64,000 nucleotides of DNA, from contig NZ_BSRQ01000009.1 of assembly GCF_030268685.1 (NCBI RefSeq), positions 287,791-351,790 of the forward strand, read 5' to 3'. Below, piece by piece: positions 8,413-16,926 of this stretch; the stretch's first letter is position 1, and every line of letters starts with the position of its first letter. Source of the stretch: Microtetraspora sp. NBRC 13810 (GTDB taxonomy: Bacteria > Actinomycetota > Actinomycetes > Streptosporangiales > Streptosporangiaceae). The notes under the pieces were generated by a model, which ran no database searches, was not told the DNA's origin, and was given only the letters and a program-made list of their open reading frames with translations. Made by a program: the position numbers and the translations under genes.

Positions 8413-9801
8413 ATGGCGCTCAATCCTCCGGATCTTCTGATCACCGGCGGCGACATCGTGACCATGAACTCCCACCGCGAGGTCCTCGTCGGCGGCACGG
8501 TCGCGGTCGCCGGTGACAGGATCGTCGCGGTCGGCGCGACCGGTGCGCTGCGCGCGCGCTGGCCGGGCGTCGCCGAGCTGGACGCCTCGGGGTGCGTCGT
8601 CACCCCCGGCCTGGTGAACGCCCACCAGCACCTGACCGGGGATCCGCTGGCCCGCGCCTGCATCCCGGACGACGCCGCCCCCGGCGAGGCGATCAACGGG
8701 TGGGCGATCCCGCTGCACGAGGCGCACACCGGCGACGACGAGGAGCTGTCCGCCCTGCTGGCCTGCGTGGAGAGCCTGCGCAACGGCGTCACCACGATCG
8801 TGGAGGCCGGGACCGTCGCCCATCCGGACCGGGTGGCGGCGGGGATGACCGCGGCGGGCGTGCGCGGCACCATCGGCACCTGGGGCTGGGACGTGGAGGG
8901 CGCGCCGCACGCCGCCCCCGCGGACGAGGTGCTGGACCGGCTGCGCGCGCTCGTCGAGACCTATCCGGCCGGCGGCATGGTGGAAGGCCGGGTCACCCTG
9001 GTGGGACACGGCCTGGCCAGCGACGACCTGCTCGCCGGCGCCGCCGAGCTGGCCCGGAAGACCGGCGCCGGGATGACCATGCACATGTCTCCCGGCAGCG
9101 CCGACGTCGAGCACTACCTGGAACGATGCGGGCGCCGCCCGCTGCTGCACCTCGCCGACCTCGGCGTGCTCGGCCCGCACCTGCTGCTGGCGCACGCCGT
9201 CTGGCTGGACGACGCCGAGGTGAGCGCCCTGCTGGCCAGCCGTACGGCGGTCGCGTACTGCCCGTGGGCCTACCTGCGGCTCGGGCAGGGCGTCACGAGG
9301 ACGGGACGGCACGCGGAGATCTTCGCCCGGTACGGCCGGGTCGCGCTCGGCTGCGACTCGGGGAACGCCGGGGACTCCGCCGACATCCTGCGGGTGGCGG
9401 CGCTCGCCGCCGGGCTGGCCAAGGACACCGCGCTGGACCCCACATCGCTCGGCGCCTGCGAGGCGCTGGAGATGGCCACCGTCTACGGGGCCGAGGCGAT
9501 CGGGATGGCCGACCGGATAGGGTCCATCGAGGAGGGCAAGCTCGCCGATCTGGTGATCCACGACGCCACCGGTCCCCAGTGGACCCCGCGCGGCGACATC
9601 GCCCAGCAACTCGTCTGGTCCACCGACGGCCGCTCGGTCCGCGACGTCCTCGTCGGCGGGCGGCAGGTCGTACGGAACGGCCGCTGTGTGACCGTCGACG
9701 AGCAGGACCTGCGCGCGCAGGCCACCGCGTCCTCCGCCGCCCTGCTCCAGCGGGCCGGCATCACCGTACGACATTCCTGGCCGTATCTGAGGAGTCATTG
9801 A
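8413..9801 (+). CDS. Amidohydrolase (deaminase/chlorohydrolase family)
   Basis: 462 residues. The composite N-terminal beta domain (LLITGGDIVTMN, DRIVAVG) leads to the metal site PGLVNAHQHL; VGHGLAS, LAHAVWLDD and ALGCDSGNAGD supply the later His and Asp ligands; EEGKLADLVI closes the domain. This places it in the subtype III amidohydrolases with guanine, S-adenosylhomocysteine, cytosine and triazine deaminases. With the upstream nucleoside-type importer, a role in deaminating an imported base or nucleoside is reasonable but not proved. Its stop overlaps the next start by one base. Confidence 0.85.
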   Translation: MALNPPDLLITGGDIVTMNSHREVLVGGTVAVAGDRIVAVGATGALRARWPGVAELDASGCVVTPGLVNAHQHLTGDPLARACIPDDAAPGEAINGWAIPLHEAHTGDDEELSALLACVESLRNGVTTIVEAGTVAHPDRVAAGMTAAGVRGTIGTWGWDVEGAPHAAPADEVLDRLRALVETYPAGGMVEGRVTLVGHGLASDDLLAGAAELARKTGAGMTMHMSPGSADVEHYLERCGRRPLLHLADLGVLGPHLLLAHAVWLDDAEVSALLASRTAVAYCPWAYLRLGQGVTRTGRHAEIFARYGRVALGCDSGNAGDSADILRVAALAAGLAKDTALDPTSLGACEALEMATVYGAEAIGMADRIGSIEEGKLADLVIHDATGPQWTPRGDIAQQLVWSTDGRSVRDVLVGGRQVVRNGRCVTVDEQDLRAQATASSAALLQRAGITVRHSWPYLRSH

Positions 9802-10823
9802 TGAAAGTCGCCGTTGTCACCGCCCCCGAGGCCGTGGAACTGCGCGAGGAGCCCAGCCCGAAGGTCGCACCCGACGAGGTGTTCGTCGAGGTCGGCGCGT
9901 GCGGGTTGTGCACCATGGAACGCCGGCTGTTCACCGGGGAGAAGCGGTTCTACCCGGTGGCGCCCGGTCACGAGGTGGCGGGACGGGTGGCGGAGGTGGG
10001 TTCCGCGGTGGCCGACCTGCCGGGTTCGCCGCGGGTCGGGGACACCGTGACCGTGGACCTGCTCACCCGGTGCGGCACGTGCTCGGCCTGCCGGCGCGGG
10101 CGCAGCGCGTTGTGCAAGCGCCCCCAGGGCGGCGCGTTGAGCGACGGCACGGTCTCCTTCGGGGCCGGCCTGTCCGAGGGCGTGGTGGTGAAGGCGACCC
10201 AGGCTTACCCGACGGGCACGGCGCCGATCGAGCATGCGGCGATGGGTGAGCCGGTCGCCTGTGTGGCGCATTCGCTGCGTCTCGGCGGACTGCGGGCGGG
10301 CGACCGGGTGGCGGTGATCGGCGCGGGCTACATGGGCCGGCTGCACCTGGCGCTGGCCCGGCACGCGGGCGCGGCCTCGGTCGGGTTGATCGACGTGAGC
10401 GCCGACCGGCTGGCCGAGGCCCGCGGGGCGGGCGCCGCCTGGACCGCCGTCCCGGACGAGGCCCTCGCGCTCGGCGGCAAGCAGGACCTGGTGTTCGTCA
10501 CCGCGGGCGCGCCCGGCGCGCTGGAGACCGCGGTGAGCCTGTGCGACGACGGCGGCACGGTCGTGCTGTACGGCGCGTTCCCGAAGGAGCTGTCGGTCGG
10601 GGTGAGCCCGGACGCGATCCACCACCACGAGCTGTCCATCGTCGGCGCCTACAGCCACGAGCCCGAGGACTGGCGCACCGCCGCCGCCCTGATCGCCTCC
10701 GGCGCCCTCGCCGCCGACCTGGACGCCCTGGTGACGGCGCGCTTCGGCCTGGCCGAGGTGGCGGAGGCGCTGAAGCTCGCCTCCACCACGCCGGTCTACC
10801 GGGTCCTGGTGGGGGGCCGATGA
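9801..10823 (+). CDS. Zinc-dependent alcohol/polyol dehydrogenase (MDR family)
   Basis: 340 residues from the ATG at 9801, with GAGGAG upstream. The frame is open far upstream, but only as a shadow of the amidohydrolase. CGLCTMERR holds the first catalytic-zinc Cys, GHEVAGRVAEVG the His-Glu pair, CGTCSACRRGRSALC the structural zinc lobe, and GAGYMGRLHLALA the nucleotide loop. The arrangement resembles threonine/sorbitol dehydrogenases. It is second in an overlapping three-gene operon (amidohydrolase, dehydrogenase, kinase), which suggests oxidation of a polyol or sugar moiety before or after phosphorylation. Confidence 0.85.
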   Translation: MKVAVVTAPEAVELREEPSPKVAPDEVFVEVGACGLCTMERRLFTGEKRFYPVAPGHEVAGRVAEVGSAVADLPGSPRVGDTVTVDLLTRCGTCSACRRGRSALCKRPQGGALSDGTVSFGAGLSEGVVVKATQAYPTGTAPIEHAAMGEPVACVAHSLRLGGLRAGDRVAVIGAGYMGRLHLALARHAGAASVGLIDVSADRLAEARGAGAAWTAVPDEALALGGKQDLVFVTAGAPGALETAVSLCDDGGTVVLYGAFPKELSVGVSPDAIHHHELSIVGAYSHEPEDWRTAAALIASGALAADLDALVTARFGLAEVAEALKLASTTPVYRVLVGGR

Positions 10824-12118
10824 CGGCTCCGCGGGACGTGCCCGCCGTCCTGGGCATCGACGTCGGCTCGAACTCGGCGCGCGCCGTCGCGCTCGACCCG
10901 GACGGGAACGTGGTGGCCTCGGCGCACGGCACCTATCCCGGCGCCACGCGCTGGCCCGCCGGCCGGGCCGACCCGGTGAGCTGGCTGACCGGGCTGGCCG
11001 GGGCGGTGACGTCGCTCGGCCTGCGGCCCGAGGCCATCTGCGTCGGCGGGCAGAGCCCCACGACGGTCCCGCTGGACGGCGGCCTCGCGGTGACGGTACG
11101 CCATCCGGCGGGCGTCACCGGCGCCCCCGACGAGCAGCACCAGGCCCAGCGCGGCGTGCTCCGCGAGGAGAACCCGCAGGTCACCGTGCGGCAGCTCTAC
11201 GACTGGCTGATGGCGAGGCTCGGCGCCCGCAACGCGCAGTCCCGCTGGCCCGGCGACCCCACCATGGACGGGTACGGCCCGCGCGCCGAGACCGGCGAGA
11301 TCATCGGCTACACGGACGGGGCCCTCGGCCTGCCCAAGGACGTCGCGCTGGTCGCCGGAGCGCAGGACGCCTACCTGGCCTTCTGGGCGGGCGGCCTGGA
11401 CTCCCCCGGCCGCGGCCTGGACCCGGGCGGGCGAACCGGCGGCCTCGCGGTCGCCATGGCCACGGCCGGCGCGTCCGCCGACCTGTACACGCTGCGCAGC
11501 CCGGCCCGCGGGGTGGACATCGTCGGCGGCCCGGTCGCCGGGCACGGCCTCACCCTGGAGTGGCTGGCCGAGCTGACCGGCAGGCCGGTGCCCGAGCTGC
11601 TGAAGCTCGCCGAGTCGGTGCCGGAGGGCGCCGACGGCGTCACCCTGCTGCCCTACCTGGAGGGCGAGCGGGCCCCGCGGTGGCGCCGCGAACTGCGCGG
11701 GGAGATCTCCGGGCTGGGCTCCGGGCACGGCCCCGGCCACCTGGCCCGGGCCGCGCTGGAGGGCGCCGCCTACGGCCTGCGGCACATCGCCGCGTCGCTG
11801 CCGGTGCCGTTGGACGTGCTGGTGTGCGCCGGGTCGCCCGCGCTGAGCCCGCTGTGGTGCCAGATCAAGGCCGACGTCCTGGAGGTGCCGGTCGAGGTGC
11901 CCGAGGAGACCGGCCTCGCCGCGTACGGCGCGGCGCTGGCGGCGGGCGCGGGAGCCGGCTGGTGGCCCCTGCCCGGGGACGCGCCCGGCGGGTCGTGGCC
12001 GAGGCCGGCCGCGACGCTCGTCGAGCCGAACCCCCGCGCGGCCTACCGGGACGGCTACCGGCGCTTCCTCGACCTCGGCGACGCCGCCGAGAGCCGCCTC
12101 GGCTCCCCCATGGCGTAA
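10820..12118 (+). CDS. FGGY-family carbohydrate kinase
   Basis: 432 residues from the ATG that overlaps the previous stop (ATGA). The actin-like ATPase fold is visible: phosphate-1 loop GIDVGSNSARAVALD, phosphate-2/substrate region VALVAGAQDAYLAFWAGGL followed by PGGRTGGLAVAM, FLPYLEGERAPRW-like LLPYLEGERAPRWRR, and the adenosine loop VCAGSPALSPLWCQIKADV. It is a little shorter than typical FGGY kinases (about 480-520). The start is fixed by coupling. It should phosphorylate a sugar or sugar alcohol released in this pathway; the specific substrate is unknown. Confidence 0.85.
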   Translation: MTAPRDVPAVLGIDVGSNSARAVALDPDGNVVASAHGTYPGATRWPAGRADPVSWLTGLAGAVTSLGLRPEAICVGGQSPTTVPLDGGLAVTVRHPAGVTGAPDEQHQAQRGVLREENPQVTVRQLYDWLMARLGARNAQSRWPGDPTMDGYGPRAETGEIIGYTDGALGLPKDVALVAGAQDAYLAFWAGGLDSPGRGLDPGGRTGGLAVAMATAGASADLYTLRSPARGVDIVGGPVAGHGLTLEWLAELTGRPVPELLKLAESVPEGADGVTLLPYLEGERAPRWRRELRGEISGLGSGHGPGHLARAALEGAAYGLRHIAASLPVPLDVLVCAGSPALSPLWCQIKADVLEVPVEVPEETGLAAYGAALAAGAGAGWWPLPGDAPGGSWPRPAATLVEPNPRAAYRDGYRRFLDLGDAAESRLGSPMA

Positions 12119-12182
12119 ACGGCGAAGCATCCGCCCGGCCCCGCGGCAAGGGCGCGTACTACGAATGATCAGGAGTTGGACC

Positions 12183-12581
12183 GTGGCGAACACGCTTGTC
12201 TTCGTCGATCTGCCGACGCGCGACGTCGAGGCGGCGTCGGCGTTCTACAAGGAGCTTTTCGGCTGGACCATCAACGGCCGGCCGGAGGGCGTCTTCCACA
12301 AGGTGATAGGGGAAGGCGTGCCCCTGGGCCTGTGGAGCGAGCGGGAGCAGGTCCCCGACCCGTCGCCGCGCTCGCTCCAGCCGCGTTCCGGCCTCCAGCC
12401 GCGCACCTACATCGCGGTGGACGGCCCGCCCGGCGAGTACCTGAACAGGGCGGTGATCCTCGGGGCCACCGCCCTGTGGGAGCAGACCTACTGGGAGGAG
12501 TTCGACGGCCACCACGCGTCCTTCCTGGACCCCTGGGGGAACCAGATCGTGCTGTGGTGGCAGCCCTCCCGGGAGGACTAG
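12183..12581 (+). CDS. VOC-superfamily (glyoxalase/bleomycin-resistance-like) protein
   Basis: 132 residues from the GTG at 12183, chosen over the ATG at 12165 because AGGAG lies 8 bases before the GTG. One beta-alpha-beta-beta-beta module pair: FVDLPTRDVEAASAFYKELFGW at the N-terminus and FDGHHASFLDPWGNQIVLWW at the end. VOC proteins act as metal-dependent isomerases, lyases or binding proteins; no specific reaction can be assigned. Its last 4 bp overlap the end of the convergent aldo/keto reductase gene. Confidence 0.8.
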   Translation: MANTLVFVDLPTRDVEAASAFYKELFGWTINGRPEGVFHKVIGEGVPLGLWSEREQVPDPSPRSLQPRSGLQPRTYIAVDGPPGEYLNRAVILGATALWEQTYWEEFDGHHASFLDPWGNQIVLWWQPSRED

Positions 12582-13606
12582 CGGCGGCGCAGGGCCGCGT
12601 CGGTGAGGACGTGCGGGACGTGGCCGATCTCGGCGGGGCCTCCCACGTTCGTGCCGGGGGGCACGAGTTCGTCGATGGCGTCGAGCAGGTCGGGCGTGAG
12701 CCGTACCCGCTCGGCGCCGAGGTGGCCGGCGAGCTGTTCGAGGGTGCGCGGGCCGATCACGGCGGAGGAGACGGCCCGGTGGGAGAGCACGAAGCCGAGG
12801 GCCAGGTGCATGAGCGGCAGGCCGGCCTCGTCGGCGAGGGCGGTCAGCTTCTCGGTCAGGTCGAACTTCGTGGCCCGCACGTGCTCCGCGCGGTAGTCGA
12901 AGTGCTCGGCGTTGCGGGTGGCCCGCGAGTCGGCCGGCGGGGGCGCGTCCCTGCGGTACTTGCCGGTCAGCCAGCCGCCGTTGAGCGGGCTCCACACCAT
13001 GACGCCCAGGTCGTAGCGCTCGGCGACGGGCAGCACGGCCGCCTCGGCGTGCCTGGCCATGATCGAGTACGACGGCTGCTCGCTGCCGAACCGCTCACGC
13101 CCCCGGCGCTCCGCGGCCCACTGCGCCTCGACGAGCTCCTCGGCGGGGAAGTTCGAGGTGCCGACGGCCCGCACCTTGCCCTGGCGGACCAGGTCCGACA
13201 GGGCGCCCAGGGTCTCGTCCACGTCGGTGTCCGGGTCGGGCCGGTGCACCTGGTAGAGGTCGATGTAGTCGGTGTCCAGGCGGCGCAGGCTGTCCTCGAC
13301 GGCGCGCACGATCCAGCGCCGGGAGTTGCCCCTGCGGTGCGGGGAGTCGTCCATCGGGCTGCCGAACTTCGTGGCGAGCACGACTTCGTCCCTGCGCCCC
13401 TTGAGGGCCCTGCCGACGATCTCCTCGCTCTCCCCGAAGGAGTACACGTCCGCGGTGTCGATCGTGGTGATGCCCGCGTCGAGCGCGGCGTGCACGATGC
13501 GGACGCATTCGTCGTGGTCGGTGTTGCCCCAGGCGCCGAACATGAGGGTGCCGAGGGTGAGCGGGCTGACCGGTATTCCGGTACGGCCGAGAGTTCGGTG
13601 GTTCAC
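12578..13606 (-). CDS. Aldo/keto reductase
   Basis: 342 residues from the GTG at 13606 (N-terminus VNHRTLGRTGIPVSPLTLG); the frame is open to 13909 but the upstream part lacks AKR features. ITTIDTADVYSFGESEEIVGRAL carries the catalytic Asp and Tyr, LATKFG the Lys, IDLYQVHRPDP the His, and GTSNFPAEEL the strand 6 region. This is the AKR family close to voltage-gated K+ channel beta/YghZ-like proteins. NADPH-dependent carbonyl reduction is expected. It is convergent with the VOC gene and stands as a single gene. Confidence 0.9.
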   Translation of the reverse strand: MNHRTLGRTGIPVSPLTLGTLMFGAWGNTDHDECVRIVHAALDAGITTIDTADVYSFGESEEIVGRALKGRRDEVVLATKFGSPMDDSPHRRGNSRRWIVRAVEDSLRRLDTDYIDLYQVHRPDPDTDVDETLGALSDLVRQGKVRAVGTSNFPAEELVEAQWAAERRGRERFGSEQPSYSIMARHAEAAVLPVAERYDLGVMVWSPLNGGWLTGKYRRDAPPPADSRATRNAEHFDYRAEHVRATKFDLTEKLTALADEAGLPLMHLALGFVLSHRAVSSAVIGPRTLEQLAGHLGAERVRLTPDLLDAIDELVPPGTNVGGPAEIGHVPHVLTDAALRRR

Positions 13607-13986
13607 GTTACCTGAGCCTCCCACGTGCGCTCTCGGCCTACCGATGTGGTCCGGGGGCAGTGCGATCCCCGGATCTTTGGGCTGGGGGCACATGGAGAGC
13701 ACCTGGAACCCGGACATAACGTCCGACACGTTGACGTAGGCAGGACGGGAGGCAGGCTCGTGCTCGAAGACGACAGGACGGTACGAGCCTACGACCGCGT
13801 CCACCCGAACCCGCGTCCACCCGAACCTGAGTCCGCTGCCCTCGGCGTCACGGCTCATCATGGTGAGAGGACGCGGCACATGATGCGCCTCATCCGTCAG
13901 GAGGGCCACGCCGCCCGACCCGGACGAGTTCGACGGCCCCGTCGCCGTCGAACAACCGAAACACCTAGGAATCGAAGGAGAGCCCG
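13607..13986. other. Intergenic region between aldo/keto reductase and VOC genes
   Basis: About 380 bases with no convincing gene. It must hold the leftward promoter of the aldo/keto reductase and the rightward promoter of the VOC-SnoaL-aldolase group. A ribosome-binding site GAAGGAGAG stands at its right edge before the GTG at 13987. The leftward frame extends through it, but codon use and sequence are not protein-like. No clear hairpin or operator was seen. Confidence 0.5.
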
Positions 13987-14439
13987 GTGCTCGGCAAGAA
14001 GCTCACCGAAGCGCGCTGGACCCACGTCGCGCTGCCCAGCTCCGACCTCGACGCGGCGATCGCGTTCTACACCACGCTGACCCCGCTCGTCGTCGTCTCG
14101 ACCCATGAGGACGCCGACGGCCGCAACGTCTGGCTGTCCAACGACAAGCAGGCGGAGACCCCGTTCGTCCTGGTCTTGGTGGAGTTCGCCAAGGACAAGG
14201 GCAAGAAGCAGCCGCAGCTCACGCCGTTCGCCCACCTCGGCATGGAGGTGCCGAACCGCGAGGACGTGGACAGGATCGCGGACAAGGGCCGCGAACTGGG
14301 CTGCCTGCACTGGGAGCCGCAGGACATGCCCGACCCGGTCGGCTACATCTGCGCGCTGAAGGACCCCGACGGCAACGTGGTGGAGATCTCGCACAACCAG
14401 AAGGTCTTCGAGGAGGTCCGCACCCTTTGGGGGCAGTGA
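13987..14439 (+). CDS. VOC-superfamily protein
   Basis: 150 residues from the GTG at 13987, with GAAGGAGAG upstream. HVALPSSDLDAAIAFYTTLTPL at the N-terminus supplies the first His, FAHLGMEVPN a second His, and KDPDGNVVEISHN the C-terminal Glu, which is the standard set of VOC metal ligands. Lactoylglutathione-lyase-like, but the reaction is unknown. Its stop overlaps the next GTG (GTGA), so it is coupled to the SnoaL-like protein. It is only distantly similar to the VOC protein at 12183. Confidence 0.8.
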   Translation: MLGKKLTEARWTHVALPSSDLDAAIAFYTTLTPLVVVSTHEDADGRNVWLSNDKQAETPFVLVLVEFAKDKGKKQPQLTPFAHLGMEVPNREDVDRIADKGRELGCLHWEPQDMPDPVGYICALKDPDGNVVEISHNQKVFEEVRTLWGQ

Positions 14440-14807
14440 CCCGGCGAGCGGTGATCCGCTACGTCAACGCGCTCAATCGGCACGATCCCGACGAGATCGC
14501 CGCCTGTGTGACGCCCGACTTCCACAACGAGCACACCTCCGCGGCCGGGCGCAGCCTGCGCGGCCGGGAGGCGTACCGTGACCGGCTGGTGGGCTTCCTG
14601 GCGGAGTTCGCCGGCCTGAGCTACGAGATCGAGGACGTGATCGTCGAGGGAGACCGGGCCGCCGTGCCGTACCGGATGACCTTCCTGTATGACGGGGCAC
14701 CGGTCCTCATCCGTGGCGTCTTCCGCTTCCTGGTGGCGGGTGACCTGGTCGCGCATCGGGTCGACTACTGGGACGGCGCCGACTTCGAGCGCCAGATCGC
14801 CCGCTGA
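14436..14807 (+). CDS. SnoaL/NTF2-like small protein
   Basis: 123 residues from the GTG at 14436, which overlaps the VOC stop; a TTG at 14427 is a less likely start. VIRYVNALNRHDPDEIAACVTPDFHNEHTSAAG, REAYRDRLVGFLAEFAGLSYEIEDVIVEGDRAAVPY and GVFRFLVAGDLVAHRVDYWD show the cone-like NTF2 fold of SnoaL/ketosteroid-isomerase-like proteins. Members are polyketide cyclases, isomerases or plain ligand-binding proteins. Its position before an aldolase suggests a catabolic accessory role. Confidence 0.75.
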   Translation: MTRRAVIRYVNALNRHDPDEIAACVTPDFHNEHTSAAGRSLRGREAYRDRLVGFLAEFAGLSYEIEDVIVEGDRAAVPYRMTFLYDGAPVLIRGVFRFLVAGDLVAHRVDYWDGADFERQIAR

Positions 14808-14839
14808 GCGGCTTCGCTCGGCACGAGAAAGGAAACACC

Positions 14840-15613
14840 GTGCAGTATCCCTCCGCCGTCGGGGCGGGCAAGCTTCGCCGGATGCGCCGCATGTTCGGCG
14901 CGGACGGTCGCAGCGTCTTCGTGGCGATCGACCACGCCGCCTACATGGGCGAGGGTCCGCCGCTGGGCGAGCCCATGCGTGAGATCGCGGCCGGGCGGCC
15001 CGACGCCGTCCTGGCGACCTGGCACCTGGCCCGCGCCTACGCCGACGTGTTCGCCGATGCCGGCCTGGTGCTGCGGGTGGACGGCGGTTCCTCGGAACTG
15101 GGCGAGCGCGCGACCAGTGACCTCAACACGATCCTGCACCGGGCGGAGGAGGCGCTGACCATCGGCGCCGACTGCGTGGTGGTGCTGGCCTTCCCCGGCG
15201 CCCCGGACGAGGACAAGTCGCTGACCCGCCTGGCCAGGGTGGCCTCCGAGTGCGAGCTGCTCGGCCTTCCCGTGATGGCCGAGATGATCCCCGGCGGCTG
15301 GGGCCAGGCCGTGCCGTGGACGACCGAGAACGTCGCCCGCGCCGCCCGGATCGGCGTCGAGCTGGGCGCGGACATCATCAAGACCGTGTGCCCCGGCCCG
15401 CCCGAGGAGTTCGCGAAGGTGGCCGAGTCCTGCCCGGTGCCGGTGGTGGCGCTCGGCGGTCCGAAGATGAAGACCGAGGACGACGTGGTGGCGGTGGCCA
15501 GGGGCGTCGTCGAGGCCGGCGGCGCGGGTGTCGCGTTCGGGCGTAACGTGTGGGGGTCGGAGAAGCCGCGCGAGCTCGTGGCGCGGCTGCGCGACGCGGT
15601 GCACGGGGCCTGA
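14840..15613 (+). CDS. Class I aldolase of the DhnA/LacD/LsrF type
   Basis: 257 residues from the GTG at 14840 with AAAGGAAA upstream. SVFVAIDHAAYMG is the entry motif of the DhnA-type fructose-bisphosphate aldolase family, ADCVVVLAFPGAPDED and MAEMIPGGWGQAVPW line the barrel, GADIIKTVCPG carries the Schiff-base Lys, and VVALGGPKMKTEDDVVAVARG with GAGVAFGRNVW forms the phosphate site. It probably cleaves a phosphorylated ketose or ketoacid. With the FGGY kinase upstream the pair recalls sugar-phosphate or autoinducer-2 type routes (kinase plus LsrF-like enzyme), an analogy only. Confidence 0.8.
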   Translation: MQYPSAVGAGKLRRMRRMFGADGRSVFVAIDHAAYMGEGPPLGEPMREIAAGRPDAVLATWHLARAYADVFADAGLVLRVDGGSSELGERATSDLNTILHRAEEALTIGADCVVVLAFPGAPDEDKSLTRLARVASECELLGLPVMAEMIPGGWGQAVPWTTENVARAARIGVELGADIIKTVCPGPPEEFAKVAESCPVPVVALGGPKMKTEDDVVAVARGVVEAGGAGVAFGRNVWGSEKPRELVARLRDAVHGA

Positions 15614-16031
15614 TCCGGTGGGCCGGGAGACTGACGGGCGGCGTGCCGCCCGCATCGGAGGCGTCCTGACCGGCGCCGTGCCGGCCGATGCGGTCCCCGG
15701 CCCGGTGACCGGGCGCGCGGCGTCGCCGTTTATGCTGCCCTCCTGGGCTATGTCACAGGTGCCACCTGATGCGCCAGTGACCACGATCACCGCGGGGACC
15801 GTGCCCGGCACGTCCCCGGCGGTGCCGAAGAGCTCCGTCCCCGTCCGCTTCCTGCAAACTGAGCTGCTCTGCGGCTCCGGCGGACGGGGACGGACCTGCG
15901 GCCGTCCCGGGGCGTCCGGACGGCACGGCCCCGGCCGTGGCGTGAGCGGCCGGTGTGACCTGAGGTGGTGCGGGCACTGCCACGCACGTCTGTAAGCAGA
16001 TCCGTAAATTTCTCCATAAGGGGTGATTTGT
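15614..16031. other. Intergenic region upstream of RraA-like gene
   Basis: About 420 bases. Rightward frames are open across part of it but the products are Arg/Pro/Gly-rich and look like shadows. The right end becomes AT-richer (about 15985-16022: GCAGATCCGTAAATTTCTCC) and probably carries the promoter and leader of the next gene, with AAGGGG at 16018-16023 as ribosome-binding site. No repeat or strong hairpin seen. Confidence 0.5.
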
Positions 16032-16661
16032 GTGGTCCCTCCGACCACCGCGATCGCAGACGTTCTCCAGCTTCGCGGGGAGCGCGGCTGGCTGAGCCCT
16101 CCGTTGCGCCCGATCTACCGCGCGCAGGCGGTGCTCGGCGCCGCCACCACGGTCCGGCTGGCGAGCGGTCCCGGCGAGGACGGCATGAAACCGCTGCACC
16201 GCCTGCTGGACGAGGATCTGGACGGCCGGATCATCGTGCTCGCCGGCGCCCAGCACGCGGCGGGCGCCTCCTGGGGTGAGATCCTCACCCGCGCGGCGCT
16301 GGCCAGCGGCGCGTTCGGCGTGCTGGTCGAGGGCGGCGTACGGGACACGGACGCCTTCCGCGACCTGGAGCTCCCCGTCTGGGCGTTGTACGAGGCCACC
16401 GTGGGCCCCGGTCCCGACGTGCACGTGGCCGCGATCGGCGAACCCGTCGAGATCGCCGGCGTCACCGTGCACGACGGCACCCACATCGTCATGGACTGGA
16501 ACGGCGTCGTCGCCCTGCCCCGCTCCACCGACGTGCTGAACGACGCCTGCGCGTACGCCGACGCCGAGGAGAACGTGGTGGTCGCCCTGCGCGACGGCAG
16601 CACCCTCGCCGAGGCGTACCGCTACAAGGCCGACGTGGTCGCCAAGATCCTGCACTCCTGA
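16032..16661 (+). CDS. RraA-like aldolase/regulator protein
   Basis: 209 residues from the GTG at 16032 (AAGGGG 8 bases before); a GTG at 16023 is the alternative. The RraA fold is indicated by IIVLAGAQHAAGASWGEILTRAALASGAFGVLVEGGVRDTDAF, which matches the G-E-x-n-G-x-x-G-x-V-x-D-G-x-x-R-D core, and by NGVVALPRSTDVLNDACAYA near the C-terminus. Family members are class II 4-hydroxy-4-methyl-2-oxoglutarate/oxaloacetate aldolases or RNase E regulators; actinomycetes lacking classical RNase E control make an aldolase-type role more likely. Single gene followed by a strong hairpin. Confidence 0.75.
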   Translation: MVPPTTAIADVLQLRGERGWLSPPLRPIYRAQAVLGAATTVRLASGPGEDGMKPLHRLLDEDLDGRIIVLAGAQHAAGASWGEILTRAALASGAFGVLVEGGVRDTDAFRDLELPVWALYEATVGPGPDVHVAAIGEPVEIAGVTVHDGTHIVMDWNGVVALPRSTDVLNDACAYADAEENVVVALRDGSTLAEAYRYKADVVAKILHS

Positions 16662-16678
16662 CCTCCCGGGCGCCGCGC

Positions 16679-16707
16679 ACGGCTCCCGCCCCCTCGACGG
16701 GAGCCGT
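16679..16707 (+). terminator. Hairpin terminator after RraA-like gene
   Basis: Perfect 10-bp inverted repeat ACGGCTCCCG / CGGGAGCCGT with a 9-base loop, starting 17 bases after the RraA-like stop. There is no T-run, which is usual for actinomycete hairpin terminators. Confidence 0.7.
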
Positions 16708-16807
16708 ACGCCCGGAGCCCTCCGGAGTCCCCGTCCGCAGGGGAGCGGGCCGATCTCCCGCTCCGCCGCCCATGAGACACGCACCCCCTTGCGCGGCCCC
16801 TTCAGCA

Positions 16808-16840
16808 CGCTTGCAGATCTTGAAACGTCGCCTGCAAGCG
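16808..16840. promoter_or_regulatory. Inverted repeat upstream of P450, possible operator
   Basis: Perfect 9-bp arms CGCTTGCAG and CTGCAAGCG separated by 15 bases, 87 bases before the P450 start. Arm-to-arm spacing fits a dimeric regulator site better than a terminator. The regulator is unknown. Confidence 0.5.
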
Positions 16841-16858
16841 ACAAGTTCCCTTGACATA

Positions 16859-16887
16859 TTGTCGAAGATTCCTTCAAGGCTAATAAT
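16859..16887 (+). promoter_or_regulatory. Putative promoter for cytochrome P450 gene
   Basis: TTGTCG at 16859-16864 and TAATAA at 16881-16886 with 16 bases between them lie about 40 bases before the P450 start. A TTGACA stands at 16851 but is 24 bases from TAATAA, too far for one promoter. The area is clearly richer in A/T than its surroundings. Confidence 0.35.
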
Positions 16888-16926
16888 CCAGAAAAAGAGC
16901 GTTTAGCCGACGAAGGGGTCTGCCAG

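Noticed and set aside
13607-13909. N-terminal extension of the aldo/keto reductase to 13909
   Set aside because: The extra 101 residues have no AKR features, and the GTG at 13606 gives the normal family start.
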